In this document: piece by piece, positions 17,006-26,196 of the stretch | Layout: every line of letters starts with the position of its first letter | How positions within the stretch are numbered: the stretch's first letter is position 1 | From: UBA1195 sp045598025 | GTDB taxonomy: Bacteria > Bacteroidota > Bacteroidia > Bacteroidales > WCHB1-69 | NCBI GenBank assembly: GCA_045598025.1 | Contig: JAZLLH010000044.1 | Coordinates: 1 to 54,703 of the forward strand | Reading direction: 5' to 3' | DNA: 54,703 nucleotides | Translations under genes and position numbers: made by a program | The notes under the pieces: model-generated | Told to the model about the DNA's origin: nothing | Seen by the model: only the letters and a program-made list of their open reading frames with translations | Database searches by the model: none

Positions 17006-19774
17006 ATGGATACACAGCCAAAAAAATTATTTCTCATTGATGCGATGAGTTTGATTTACAGGGCGTATTATGCTTTGAACAAAAATCCGCGCATCAATTC
17101 CAAAGGCAAAAATACCTCGGCTACTCTGGGGTTCGCCAACTCTTTGTACGAAATCATCCGGAAGGAGCATCCTACTCATCTGGGGGTGGCATTTGACAGT
17201 TTCGGACCCACTTTACGTCATGCTGAATACAGTGACTACAAGGCAAACCGGGAAAGTACACCGGAGGATATTGTATCCTGTCTGCCCGATATCCGCAATC
17301 TGATCGCGGCTTTTCGCATTCCTTTGCTGGAATTGCCAGGCTACGAGGCTGATGATATCATAGGAACTGTGGCCAAGAGAGCCGAAAAAATGGGTTTTGA
17401 TGTCTACATGGTGACAGCCGACAAGGATTATGGTCAACTGGTATCCGAGCACATTTTTATGTACCGTCTTGCCCATTCCGGTGATGCTGCCAGCATTCTG
17501 GGAGAAAAGGAAATATGCGAAAAATACGGCATCCGTTATCCGGAACAGGTCATCGACCTGCTCGGGCTTTGGGGAGATGCTTCCGACAACATTCCCGGTA
17601 TCCGTGGGGTGGGGGAAGTGACGGCCAAAAAGCTGATTGCCCAGTTCGGTTCCATTGAGAATATGTTGGAGCATGCCGATGAAATCGCCAATGAGAAACT
17701 GCGTCTGAAAGTAGAAGAAGGACGGGAAAATGCTTTGAATTCCAAAATGTTGGCAACCATTATGCTGGATGTTCCTTTGGATTTGAATGAAGCGGACTTC
17801 CGGGTACAGTCGCCCGATTTTTCGCTGCTGCAGCCTTTGATGGAGGAATTGGAATTCCGTACCCTGCTCAAACGCATTCGGACAGATTATCCGGCCGAAG
17901 CGGCAAATGAACAGCATTTTCTGCCCGGTCTTTTCGATGAAGAAATATCCCCAGCCGAAAGCGAATCCGTTTTCCGGAATCTGCATCATATATCGCACGA
18001 TTACAGTATAATCAGTGATTTTGAATCCCTGCTGCTTTTGGGAGAGCGCATGGCATCTGTACAGGCTTTTTCTTTCGATACGGAAACCGACAGCCCGGAA
18101 GGGCCGGATGCGCATATTATAGGGCTTTCGGTATGCATGGAAGAGGGTTCAGCCTGTTTTGTGTCTTTTCCCGAAGCGGAGGATGAAGCCCGTATGTGGC
18201 TGACCATGCTGCAACCGGTCTTTGAAGACGAAAAAGTATGGAAAATAGCCCACAATCTCAAATCCGACCTGCAGGTCCTGATGCGCTACGGTATTCACTT
18301 GTCCGGTCCCTGTTTTGATACCATGCTGGCTCATTATCTCATTGAGCCGGAACAGAAGCATAACCTGGATCAGATAGCCCTGCAGTACCTCTCGTATGAA
18401 ACCGTTTCCTACAAGGAAATGCTGGGAGACCGCAAGCGTCTGAGCGATGTGTCACTGCCGGTTTTGAAAGATTATGCCTGCGAGTCTGCCGATATCACTT
18501 TCCGTCTGTACAGGGTATTTGCCCCTCTGTTGAAGGAAAGACAGGCCGAGACGCTCTTTGAACAGGTGGAGATGCCGCTGGTACCGGTGCTTGCTGCCAT
18601 GGAACGGAAAGGCGTGCGGGTCGATACCGTGTACCTGAAAACATATTCCGGTATACTTCAGGACCGCATCACAGCGATAGAGAACGAAATATACCGTTTG
18701 GCCGGAGAAACGTTCAACATCGCTTCACCCAAGCAATTGGGCGTAGTGCTTTTTGAAAAGCTCCACATCATTGAAAATGCCAAATTGACCAAAACCAAGC
18801 AATATCAGACGGGTGAGGAAGTGCTGCAGAAATTGGAGCATAAGCATCCGATAGTGCATCTGGTATTGGAATACAGAGGATTGCAAAAGCTGAAATCTAC
18901 CTATACGGATGCTTTTCCACAATTGGTTCATCCTCGGACAGGCAGGGTGCACACTTCCTTCAATCAGGCTGTCACTGCAACAGGCCGTTTGAGTTCCAGC
19001 AATCCTAACCTGCAGAACATTCCGGTCCGTAATGAAGAAGGTCGGGAAATCCGCAAGGCTTTTGTCCCGGCTGATGACGAACATTTGCTGCTGGCTGCCG
19101 ACTATTCCCAAATCGAATTGCGCATCATGGCTGCGATGAGCGGAGACAGGAATATGTGCCAGGCTTTCCGGGAAGGAGCGGATATTCATGCAGCTACGGC
19201 AGCCCGTATCTATGATGTAGCATTGGACGCTGTGGATCAGGACATGCGGCGCCGTGCCAAAACGGTCAATTTCGGCATTATTTACGGCATGTCGGCTTTC
19301 GGTTTGTCCGAACGCCTGGATATCCCGAGAAAGGAAGCGGCCGCCCTGATTGAACAGTATTTTGAAAAGTATCCGGGCATACGTCAGTATATGGAGAGCC
19401 AAAAGGCATTCGCTCTGGAGCACGGTTATGTGGAGACTCTCTGTCAGCGCCGTCGTTACCTGCCCGATATACAGTCGCGGAATTCCATTGTCCGCGGTGT
19501 GGCGGAACGCAATGCCGTCAACGCGCCCATACAGGGTTCGGCTGCCGACATGATCAAAATCGCCATGGTGAAGGTGTATCGTGAACTGGAAAAACGCAAA
19601 CTGCAGTCGGCCATAGTATTGCAGGTTCATGACGAATTGGTATTGGATGTATGCAAGCCGGAAATGGAAGAGGTGGAAAGCCTGGTGCGGGAAGCCATGT
19701 TGGGTGCCCTTCCCATCGGTCTGCCTTTGGAGGTGGACATCCGTTTCGGTAAAAACTGGTTAGAGGCTCATTAG
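17006..19774 (+). CDS. polA: DNA polymerase I
   Basis: This is the repair and Okazaki-fragment processing polymerase, 922 residues. The 5'-3' exonuclease domain (about 1-290) shows LIDAMSLIYRAYYAL, YEADDIIGT and LLGLWGDASDNIPG. The 3'-5' exonuclease domain (about 330-530) retains its acidic motifs in FSFDTETDS, AHNLKSDLQ and YACESADIT, so proofreading looks intact. The polymerase domain has motif A DYSQIELRIMA, motif B RRRAKTVNFGIIYGMSAFGL and motif C VHDELVLDV. An in-frame ATG at 16991 is possible, but it lies almost on the predicted transcript start, so the ATG at 17006 (MDTQPKKLFLID) is preferred. The flippase gene follows 12 bases downstream. Confidence 0.96.
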   Translation: MDTQPKKLFLIDAMSLIYRAYYALNKNPRINSKGKNTSATLGFANSLYEIIRKEHPTHLGVAFDSFGPTLRHAEYSDYKANRESTPEDIVSCLPDIRNLIAAFRIPLLELPGYEADDIIGTVAKRAEKMGFDVYMVTADKDYGQLVSEHIFMYRLAHSGDAASILGEKEICEKYGIRYPEQVIDLLGLWGDASDNIPGIRGVGEVTAKKLIAQFGSIENMLEHADEIANEKLRLKVEEGRENALNSKMLATIMLDVPLDLNEADFRVQSPDFSLLQPLMEELEFRTLLKRIRTDYPAEAANEQHFLPGLFDEEISPAESESVFRNLHHISHDYSIISDFESLLLLGERMASVQAFSFDTETDSPEGPDAHIIGLSVCMEEGSACFVSFPEAEDEARMWLTMLQPVFEDEKVWKIAHNLKSDLQVLMRYGIHLSGPCFDTMLAHYLIEPEQKHNLDQIALQYLSYETVSYKEMLGDRKRLSDVSLPVLKDYACESADITFRLYRVFAPLLKERQAETLFEQVEMPLVPVLAAMERKGVRVDTVYLKTYSGILQDRITAIENEIYRLAGETFNIASPKQLGVVLFEKLHIIENAKLTKTKQYQTGEEVLQKLEHKHPIVHLVLEYRGLQKLKSTYTDAFPQLVHPRTGRVHTSFNQAVTATGRLSSSNPNLQNIPVRNEEGREIRKAFVPADDEHLLLAADYSQIELRIMAAMSGDRNMCQAFREGADIHAATAARIYDVALDAVDQDMRRRAKTVNFGIIYGMSAFGLSERLDIPRKEAAALIEQYFEKYPGIRQYMESQKAFALEHGYVETLCQRRRYLPDIQSRNSIVRGVAERNAVNAPIQGSAADMIKIAMVKVYRELEKRKLQSAIVLQVHDELVLDVCKPEMEEVESLVREAMLGALPIGLPLEVDIRFGKNWLEAH

Positions 19775-19786
19775 ACGGAAAAGAAG

Positions 19787-21079
19787 ATGCTGAAGAAAAT
19801 ACTGGGAACATTCGGAACCCGCATTTTTTGTGCGTTGCTGAGTTTTGCTCTGGTCATTCTCAATGCCCGCTGTTTTGGCCGGGAAGGGGTGGGCTGCATC
19901 GGTCTGTTTGTGCTCGGTATCTCCATTCTGCAGATTCTGACATCCTTTGTGGGAGGACCGTCCCTGGTGTACCTTTTTCCCCGCCACGACCGTTTCCAAC
20001 TGATTTTTCTTTCCGTCACTACCAGCACGCTGGTCAATGTGTGTGGCTCAGCCTTCCTGCTTTTCTTCAATAAGGTGCCGCAGGAATACGCTTCGGCCTT
20101 GTACGTGGCATCGGTATGCTTTTCCCTATACTACGTAAACACTATGATACTGCTTTCCACTGAGCGCATCCGCTTGTATAACCTGCTGGCTGTGTTGCAG
20201 GTGGGACTGCTGGCTCTGCTGCTGCTGTTCCAGCTTTTCGTACTGAAACGGCAGGGAACCCGCTGTTATACGGATGCCTATGCCCTGACTTTCCTCCTTA
20301 TGGCGATACTGAGTTTCTGCTTGGTCGGGAAAGAGTTCCGGTGGGGGCATTTCCGGGGCATGGGGCTGTTGTTGAAAAAAATGCTTTCGTACGGTTTTGT
20401 CATACAGGTTGCCAATTTATCCCAATTGTTCAATTACCGTTTGAGTTACTATGTGGTTGATGGCTGTTTGGGCCGTTCGGCCCTGGGCCTTTTTGAAACA
20501 GGCAACAAACTTTCCGAATCGGTGTGGCTGTTGCCGAAAAGCGTTTCCACAGTACAGTATGCCCGAATTTCCAATGCGGGCGATGACAGGGCCTACGCCA
20601 GAAAAGTGACGCTGGCCTTTTTCAAAGTCACTCTGCTGTGTTCCCTGCTGCTGTCCCTGTGTCTGCTCTGCATACCGGCTGCTTGGATAGCCGCTGTTTT
20701 CGGTTGCGCTTTCGCTGCTGTCAAACCCTTGATGTACGTGTTGGCTGCCGGTATTGTGATATTTTCCGGAAACATCATTCTGTCTCATTATTTTTCCGGT
20801 TTGGGAAATTACAAAGTCAATACGGTAGCATCGCTGATAGGGCTGGCAGTGACGGTAGCCCTGCTGCTTCCGATGGCCTTTTTCCGGCCCTTCAGCGGCA
20901 TGATGCCGTTTCTGCAATCCATATGCTGCGTCAATGTCTGTTCCTACACTGCCAGTTTCCTCTATACACTATACCGTTTCCGTAAGGATTCCGGAGCCGT
21001 CTGGAAGGATTTTCTTCCGGAAAAAGAGGATGTAAGGCGCATGAAGGAGGAAATCCGTAAAATGCTGTATCGTCCATGA
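19787..21079 (+). CDS. Oligosaccharide flippase-like (Wzx/MATE-type) membrane protein
   Basis: This 430-residue polytopic protein has about 12 hydrophobic segments and the layout of polysaccharide biosynthesis proteins of the MOP superfamily. The N-terminal stretch (GTFGTRIFCALLSFALVILNARCFGREGVGCIGLF is the region, residues about 6-40) resembles Wzx/RfbX exporters, as does the central DGCLGRSALGLFETGNKL. Such proteins flip lipid-linked sugars across the inner membrane. The gene ends in a four-base ATGA overlap with the GT4 glycosyltransferase, so the two products probably act on one glycan pathway. The substrate is unknown. It starts 12 bases after polA and may be read from the polA transcript. 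Confidence 0.82.
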   Translation: MLKKILGTFGTRIFCALLSFALVILNARCFGREGVGCIGLFVLGISILQILTSFVGGPSLVYLFPRHDRFQLIFLSVTTSTLVNVCGSAFLLFFNKVPQEYASALYVASVCFSLYYVNTMILLSTERIRLYNLLAVLQVGLLALLLLFQLFVLKRQGTRCYTDAYALTFLLMAILSFCLVGKEFRWGHFRGMGLLLKKMLSYGFVIQVANLSQLFNYRLSYYVVDGCLGRSALGLFETGNKLSESVWLLPKSVSTVQYARISNAGDDRAYARKVTLAFFKVTLLCSLLLSLCLLCIPAAWIAAVFGCAFAAVKPLMYVLAAGIVIFSGNIILSHYFSGLGNYKVNTVASLIGLAVTVALLLPMAFFRPFSGMMPFLQSICCVNVCSYTASFLYTLYRFRKDSGAVWKDFLPEKEDVRRMKEEIRKMLYRP

Positions 21080-22215
21080 AAACATTGAAAATTGTTCATT
21101 TGATGAGTTGGCAGCCCCAGCCGGATAATCCTTTATTGGGCAATTTCTGTATTCGTCTGTTGGAAGCAGTCGCCCCTTATACGGAGGCCGTTCTGCTTTC
21201 GGTGAAAGCGGATGGAGAAAAAGGTTTCCGTTTGTCGGAAACACTTTGTGGCTGCTATCGGAAAGTGGAAGTCCGCTATACCTCCCGGAACGGTTTTATG
21301 GAAAAATGCAGTAAATTCATCGCCTATCAGAAAGCCATGCGCTACGTGCGCAGGCGGATTTTCAAACCGGATCTGCTGCATCTGCACGTGGCCTTTCCGG
21401 CGGGCTGCATGGCCCTTTTCTGGAAATGCCGTTATGGTTTGCACTACGTGCTCAGCGAACACAGCTCCGAGTATTTTTTCCAGCGTCGGGGAGGCAGAAC
21501 CTTGCCTTTTCTCTGGCGGAAAATCGCCCAGCAGGCCGACGCGATATTCCCGGTCAGCCGTTGTCTGGCAGAAGCAATGGAGGCTTCCGGAATCCATCGT
21601 CCTTACCACATTGTACCTAATGTGGTGGACGAAGCATTTCTGTCCCGGAATCCCCAAACCCGCGAGGAGGGAAAACTGCGTTTGCTGCATGTTTCCTCTC
21701 TGGATGCGGAAACCAAGAATTTCGGAGGTCTGTTGCGGGTTATGGAGCGTCTGTCTCAGGAGTGTCCTTCGGTTGAACTCCGCGTCGTACACGATTTTCC
21801 CAATCCCAGATATGAAACCTGGGTACGTCAGCACGGATTGCAGGAAGTGGTCCGTTTTCTTGGGCCAAAGTCTGCCGAAGATTTGGCTGACGAATACGCC
21901 CATGCGGATGCACTGTTGATGTTTTCCGACATGGAGACATTTTCCTGTACGGTCATGGAAGCCCTGGCAGTCGGAATTCCCGTTTTTGCCACAAGGGTAG
22001 GAGCCGTACCCGAACTTTTGACCGAAGGTTGCGGTGCCATAGTGGAACCTAAGGATGAGGAGGCCTTGTTCCAACTCCTGCTCGCTTTTGCCGCCCGGCC
22101 TTTCCGGCCGGAGATGTCGAGCGTCAAATCCCACATCCGCAGGCTCTGTTCGCCTGAGAGCGTGGGCCGGATGATGGCAGAAACAATGAGTACTTTATAC
22201 ACATTCAAAAAATAG
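21076..22215 (+). CDS. Glycosyltransferase family 4 (GT-B fold)
   Basis: This 379-residue glycosyltransferase has a GT-B N-terminal half (HLMSWQPQPDNPLLGNF and LLHLHVAFPAG). Its C-terminal half carries the GT4 nucleotide-sugar motif MFSDMETFSCTVMEALAVG, with the E-x7-E pair. VFATRVGAVPELL and a GCGAIVEP loop follow. Family members transfer a sugar from a nucleotide donor with retention of configuration, usually at the cytoplasmic face of the membrane. The start codon overlaps the flippase stop (ATGA), pointing to coupled expression. Donor and acceptor are not predictable. Confidence 0.9.
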   Translation: MKTLKIVHLMSWQPQPDNPLLGNFCIRLLEAVAPYTEAVLLSVKADGEKGFRLSETLCGCYRKVEVRYTSRNGFMEKCSKFIAYQKAMRYVRRRIFKPDLLHLHVAFPAGCMALFWKCRYGLHYVLSEHSSEYFFQRRGGRTLPFLWRKIAQQADAIFPVSRCLAEAMEASGIHRPYHIVPNVVDEAFLSRNPQTREEGKLRLLHVSSLDAETKNFGGLLRVMERLSQECPSVELRVVHDFPNPRYETWVRQHGLQEVVRFLGPKSAEDLADEYAHADALLMFSDMETFSCTVMEALAVGIPVFATRVGAVPELLTEGCGAIVEPKDEEALFQLLLAFAARPFRPEMSSVKSHIRRLCSPESVGRMMAETMSTLYTFKK

Positions 22216-22221
22216 TTGGAT

Positions 22222-23736
22222 ATGATTCATTTTTCAGAAAAAGATACCAGACAATGTGAGCAAAGAGGATTGTCACTTTCCGAATTGGAAAAGCAGATCC
22301 GTTGTCTGCAGCAATCCGGACATGCGGTCCGAGTGGAGCGTCCGGCCGTGCCGGGAGACGGCATCCGGGTATTGTCGGAAGAGGAATGCCGGGATTTGTC
22401 CCAACAGTACGTCTCCTTTTCTCAAGGAAAAAAACTGCTGAAGTTCGTGCCTGCTTCCGGTGCAGCCACCCGTATGTTCAAGCAGTGGTTCCAATGGGCG
22501 GACTCCATGTCTGAAAAAGAAGCGGAGCAATGGCTGCAGCGCTTGCCGCAATATCCTTTTCATGCCCTTTTGTCGGAACGCATGAACGAAGCCGGATTGT
22601 CTCTGGAAGAAGCCGTTGCCCGTCGGGATGCCTCTTCGGTGCTGCATTTTCTGCTGCATTCGGATGGTATGGGTTTCGGACAGATGCCCAAGGGCCTGTT
22701 GCCTTTTCATGTATACCGGGAGGAAGTACGTACGGCCTTTGAGGAACATTGGGTAGAAGGCATGGCCTATGCCTGCGGCAGCGATGGAGTGGTACGCATG
22801 CATTTTACCGTTTCACCGGAACATGAAGCGGCTTTTCGTAATCTGGCCGGCGTGCTGAAGAAAAAATACGAAAACGCAACGGGGAAGGTGTTCGAAGTGG
22901 AATTTTCCTGTCAGATGCCCTGTACGGATACCATTTCCCTGAACGGAGACGGCAGCCTGCATCGGACAGAGGATGGCAAGCTCGCTTTCCGGCCGGGTGG
23001 TCACGGAAGTCTTTTGCGCAATCTGGGCCACACGGATGCCGATGTGATTTTTGTGAAGAACATTGACAATGTGACGGTTGACGCGAATAAAGCGGACACC
23101 TTGCGTTACAAGCAGTGCCTGGGAGCACTATTGCTGTCCGTGCAGCAGCAAAGTTTTGATTTGTTGAAACGTTCGGAATCCGGAGCGGATGAAACGCTGC
23201 TTGCGGCAATGGAAAGCTTGCTTAAAAAAGAGTTGTACGTCGCTTTCCCATCTGATTATCCTACTTTTTCACTGGAAGAAAAGGTGGCTTTCTGTCGTCG
23301 GAAACTGCATCGTCCCATTCGGGTGTGCGGTATGGTGAAACGGGAAAAAGAGCCTGGCGGAGGACCTTTTTGGCTGTGCAGGAATGGAGAAGAAGCTACG
23401 CTTCAGATAGTGGAAACCTCTGAAATGGATCTGACTGATGCCGCCCAACAGCGTGCTTTGGACGATTCCCAATATTTCAATCCGGTAGACTTGGTCTGCG
23501 GACTGAAGGACTATAAGGGACAGGCCTTTGATTTGTTGCAGTTTGTCGATGAGGAACGCTATTTTACTGCCGAAAAATCCCAAGCCGGGAAAAACATCCG
23601 GGTTTTGGAGCATCCGGGTCTGTGGAACGGTTCCATGTCCGATTGGAATACTCTTTTCGTCGCGGTGCCGCTGAATACTTTCCATCCGGTGAAAACCGTG
23701 GAGGATCTGCTGCGTCCGGCTCATCGTAATGCCTAA
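22222..23736 (+). CDS. DUF4301 family protein
   Basis: This 504-residue protein lacks a signal peptide and membrane segments. I recognise it as the Bacteroidota DUF4301 family from the N-terminal pattern: a short helical start, LSLSELEKQIRCLQQSG, then FVPASGAATRMFKQ, FHALLSERMNEAG, PKGLLPFH and FRPGGHGSLLRNL. The phosphate-loop-like PASGAATRMFK and the HGSLLRNL stretch suggest a nucleotidyltransferase-like or sugar-phosphate-handling fold; this is inference and no activity is established. A TTG at 22216 is in frame, but the ATG at 22222 is preferred. The stop falls just before the next start (three bases), so it is part of the flippase-GT4 transcript. Confidence 0.82.
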   Translation: MIHFSEKDTRQCEQRGLSLSELEKQIRCLQQSGHAVRVERPAVPGDGIRVLSEEECRDLSQQYVSFSQGKKLLKFVPASGAATRMFKQWFQWADSMSEKEAEQWLQRLPQYPFHALLSERMNEAGLSLEEAVARRDASSVLHFLLHSDGMGFGQMPKGLLPFHVYREEVRTAFEEHWVEGMAYACGSDGVVRMHFTVSPEHEAAFRNLAGVLKKKYENATGKVFEVEFSCQMPCTDTISLNGDGSLHRTEDGKLAFRPGGHGSLLRNLGHTDADVIFVKNIDNVTVDANKADTLRYKQCLGALLLSVQQQSFDLLKRSESGADETLLAAMESLLKKELYVAFPSDYPTFSLEEKVAFCRRKLHRPIRVCGMVKREKEPGGGPFWLCRNGEEATLQIVETSEMDLTDAAQQRALDDSQYFNPVDLVCGLKDYKGQAFDLLQFVDEERYFTAEKSQAGKNIRVLEHPGLWNGSMSDWNTLFVAVPLNTFHPVKTVEDLLRPAHRNA

Positions 23737-23739
23737 CTT

Positions 23740-25185
23740 ATGGAAACCGACCGAATATATCGTTTGTTGGGACATCTGTCCTTTCTGATTCTCTTCGCTT
23801 TTGCCTCGATATGGGCGGCCGCTCGCGTGTGTTATACCGATTCGGCCTACCAATTGTTCGATCTCGTCCAAACGGGCACATTTTCCGTCAATGACGGGCG
23901 TTTCAGCATGGTGGTGTCCGAATTGCTCCCTTTGCTGTGTCTGAAACTGCATCTGCCTTTGGGTTGTGTGGTGACAGCCTATTCGCTTTCCTTCCTTCTG
24001 ATGGCCTGCATCTGCTATTTGCTGGCTCTGTATGCGCTGAAAGACAAAGGCAGTGCGCTGCTCATGCTTCTGTTTTTCATCGGCATGAATGCCACCTTCA
24101 TTCACTGTATTTCTGAAACCTTTCAGCTGCTGTTTGCCGCTGCCTTGCTGTATGCAATGCTGTCGCACCGTCTGCAGCACAGGGGGAATACCTGCATATT
24201 ACTGTACGATGTATGCCTGTTAGGGCTTACTGCCTTTTGTGTGTTCATTCATCCGGTAGCCGTTTTCTTTATGGCTTTTATTTGGCTGTATGTCTGGGTA
24301 GACGAAAAATTCCGTTTGCGAAGGGAAACCGTTGTGGTTTTATTGTCTGCCATTGCCTGCACGGCGGCCAAATTTCTGATTCCTTCCAAGGGAGCTCACG
24401 ATGCCACTTTTCTGTTGCCTTTGCCCGAACTTCTGGCTCAATTGCCTAATTTTCTGCATTTTGGCAGTCTGCACTTTTTTAAAGCGCATTTGGGTAACTA
24501 TTATTTCCTTCCGGTTCTGATTTTTATCTGGACTTCTGTCCGTTATATCCGACATCGGATGGGCTGGAAGGCGTTTTTCTATATGGGGTTCAACCTGTTT
24601 TTTTTCTTCATAACCTTATGGATTTATTTTGCAGGAGATGGTCCCATCGGAATGGAGCGCTCCTTTTTGCCACTTTTCTTTTTTGTGGGATTGCCTTGGG
24701 TAAAGGAGGTACTGCCTGCGCTGGAAGAAAAGTCCGGAAAATGGGTGGCTCTGGTATTGGCTTGTGTGGTGCTGCTTTCTGTGGTTCGCATGGGCCTGTC
24801 GGTGTGTCATCAGCAGAAACGCCTGGACGACATAGATAAGGTATTGGTGCAAGCCCGCAAAGATGGTGCCCGCAAAGTGTTCGTTTCCCGTTCCGATGCA
24901 GATGCAATGGGCCTGGAATACTCTTGGGGAACCGCAGTGGAATCCTTGATTTACACAACGCTGCGCTATGGAAAGGACGGTTGCTCCAATTTGTTCATAT
25001 ACGAAGATTTGTCTCTTTTGCAAATCTACGAGTTGGGAACTACGGACCGTTTTGCCTTTGTTCCCTGGTGGATTTATCTGAAAATGGAGGATCTGAATAC
25101 GGATTATTTCCCTCTTCCGGAAGGGCCTTTCTATTTTATGCAGGGGAGTCCTGTGAAATTTATTCCGGCAAATACGGAAATGTAA
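23740..25185 (+). CDS. Polytopic inner-membrane protein of unknown function
   Basis: This 481-residue protein has about 10-11 predicted membrane segments (about residues 10-355). A soluble C-terminal part of about 120 residues follows (DDIDKVLVQARKDGARKVFVSRSDADAMG, region about 365-395, onward). The overall plan of many helices followed by a small soluble domain resembles membrane glycosyltransferases of the GT-C type. Near the N-terminus there is a Tyr-Thr-Asp-Ser stretch in the first extracytoplasmic loop (VCYTDSAYQLFDLV), where GT-C enzymes often carry an acidic residue. I do not recognise a defined family. It follows DUF4301 by three bases. Confidence 0.7.
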   Translation: METDRIYRLLGHLSFLILFAFASIWAAARVCYTDSAYQLFDLVQTGTFSVNDGRFSMVVSELLPLLCLKLHLPLGCVVTAYSLSFLLMACICYLLALYALKDKGSALLMLLFFIGMNATFIHCISETFQLLFAAALLYAMLSHRLQHRGNTCILLYDVCLLGLTAFCVFIHPVAVFFMAFIWLYVWVDEKFRLRRETVVVLLSAIACTAAKFLIPSKGAHDATFLLPLPELLAQLPNFLHFGSLHFFKAHLGNYYFLPVLIFIWTSVRYIRHRMGWKAFFYMGFNLFFFFITLWIYFAGDGPIGMERSFLPLFFFVGLPWVKEVLPALEEKSGKWVALVLACVVLLSVVRMGLSVCHQQKRLDDIDKVLVQARKDGARKVFVSRSDADAMGLEYSWGTAVESLIYTTLRYGKDGCSNLFIYEDLSLLQIYELGTTDRFAFVPWWIYLKMEDLNTDYFPLPEGPFYFMQGSPVKFIPANTEM

Positions 25186-25198
25186 GACCGGAATTGAG

Positions 25199-25206
25199 TA
25201 TCTTTG
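25199..25206 (+). promoter_or_regulatory. -7 box for the transglutaminase-like gene
   Basis: TATCTTTG matches TAnnTTTG in the short gap after the membrane protein gene. It gives a leader of about 20 bases to the TTG at 25232. Confidence 0.55.
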
Positions 25207-25231
25207 CAGATTATCGCTAATTTTTTGAATT

Positions 25232-26164
25232 TTGAAGCGGGATATACACAAAACGAAGATTTCCAGATGGAAAACGATGCCACGAGCTTTGCAGATAGGC
25301 TTGTCCTTGCTGCTTTTGGGAATCTCTTTCCTGTTTACTGCTTTTACGGTGCAGTTTGTTCCCCCGATTTTTTGGGGAGATGTGCAAATGGAGGTCTTTC
25401 TGTGCTGGGTGGGGTATTTCCTGTTGTTTGCTTTTCTGTTTCAGCTATTTTTCAAATATTGGAAGTACATAGCCATGGCAGCCGCTTTGTTGCCTGTACT
25501 GCTTTCGTTTTTTGGCGTGGGATGGAATTTCCCCACCCTGATGCGCAATGTAGGAGGTTATCTGACACACGCCCGCAACCGTATTTCGATGGAAGCCGAT
25601 ATCAAAGTGGCAGAAGGGGCCATAAGACCGCATGTCTCATTACAGCAGCGCATTCAGCACAAGGTTGATTCCAGCAATCCGGAGGTGCGAACTTTTGCCG
25701 TCCGGCATTCCCTGCTGTATTACGATGAATATTACAGCAAGTACGGACAGATTTGCCGTCAGTTTTCTCTGATCCGTTACATCAAGGAAAATTACAAGTA
25801 TGTCAGGGATCCCAATGGTGCGGATTATTTTGCCAGTCCTGTGGAAAGCATGGAACTGATGGCTGGTGATTGCGATGACTATTCCATACTGATGGCTTCG
25901 GTTTTGGGATCCATTGGTGTGAAAATGAGAATAGTGTGGGCTCCCAATCATGTGTATCCCGAAATGTTCTGCGGAGACCAGGCTTTGTTCGACAAATACG
26001 TCAGTGCCATATACACCATGTTTGCGGAACGCATAGGGAACAAGCGGATCAATTACCGCTTGGACAAAAATGGAGATTATTGGCTGAATCTGGATTATAC
26101 CGATCAGTATCCGGGATCGGCTTATTTTTCGGAAGAAGTCCTTTCCATCATCTATATGAAATGA
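25232..26164 (+). CDS. Membrane-anchored transglutaminase-like (papain-fold) protein
   Basis: This 310-residue protein starts with a basic tail and two hydrophobic segments (about residues 20-42 and 52-90). A transglutaminase-core domain follows (about 150-300). The putative Cys-His-Asp triad is visible: Cys in MAGDCDDYSILMAS, His in VWAPNHVYPE and Asp in WLNLDYTD. Prokaryotic members are mostly peptidases or amidases rather than crosslinking enzymes. The start is uncertain: TTG at 25232 keeps a basic segment before the first helix, while ATG at 25277 would shorten the protein by 15 residues. It has its own -7 box but sits in the same-strand envelope run before nspC. The substrate is unknown. 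Confidence 0.8.
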   Translation: MKRDIHKTKISRWKTMPRALQIGLSLLLLGISFLFTAFTVQFVPPIFWGDVQMEVFLCWVGYFLLFAFLFQLFFKYWKYIAMAAALLPVLLSFFGVGWNFPTLMRNVGGYLTHARNRISMEADIKVAEGAIRPHVSLQQRIQHKVDSSNPEVRTFAVRHSLLYYDEYYSKYGQICRQFSLIRYIKENYKYVRDPNGADYFASPVESMELMAGDCDDYSILMASVLGSIGVKMRIVWAPNHVYPEMFCGDQALFDKYVSAIYTMFAERIGNKRINYRLDKNGDYWLNLDYTDQYPGSAYFSEEVLSIIYMK

Positions 26165-26196
26165 TTCTTTTGTGTTCAGATGAAATGTAAATAATT

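Noticed and set aside
25204..25668. 154-codon frame overlapping the start of the transglutaminase-like gene
   Set aside because: Different frame inside a well-supported gene, with no family similarity.
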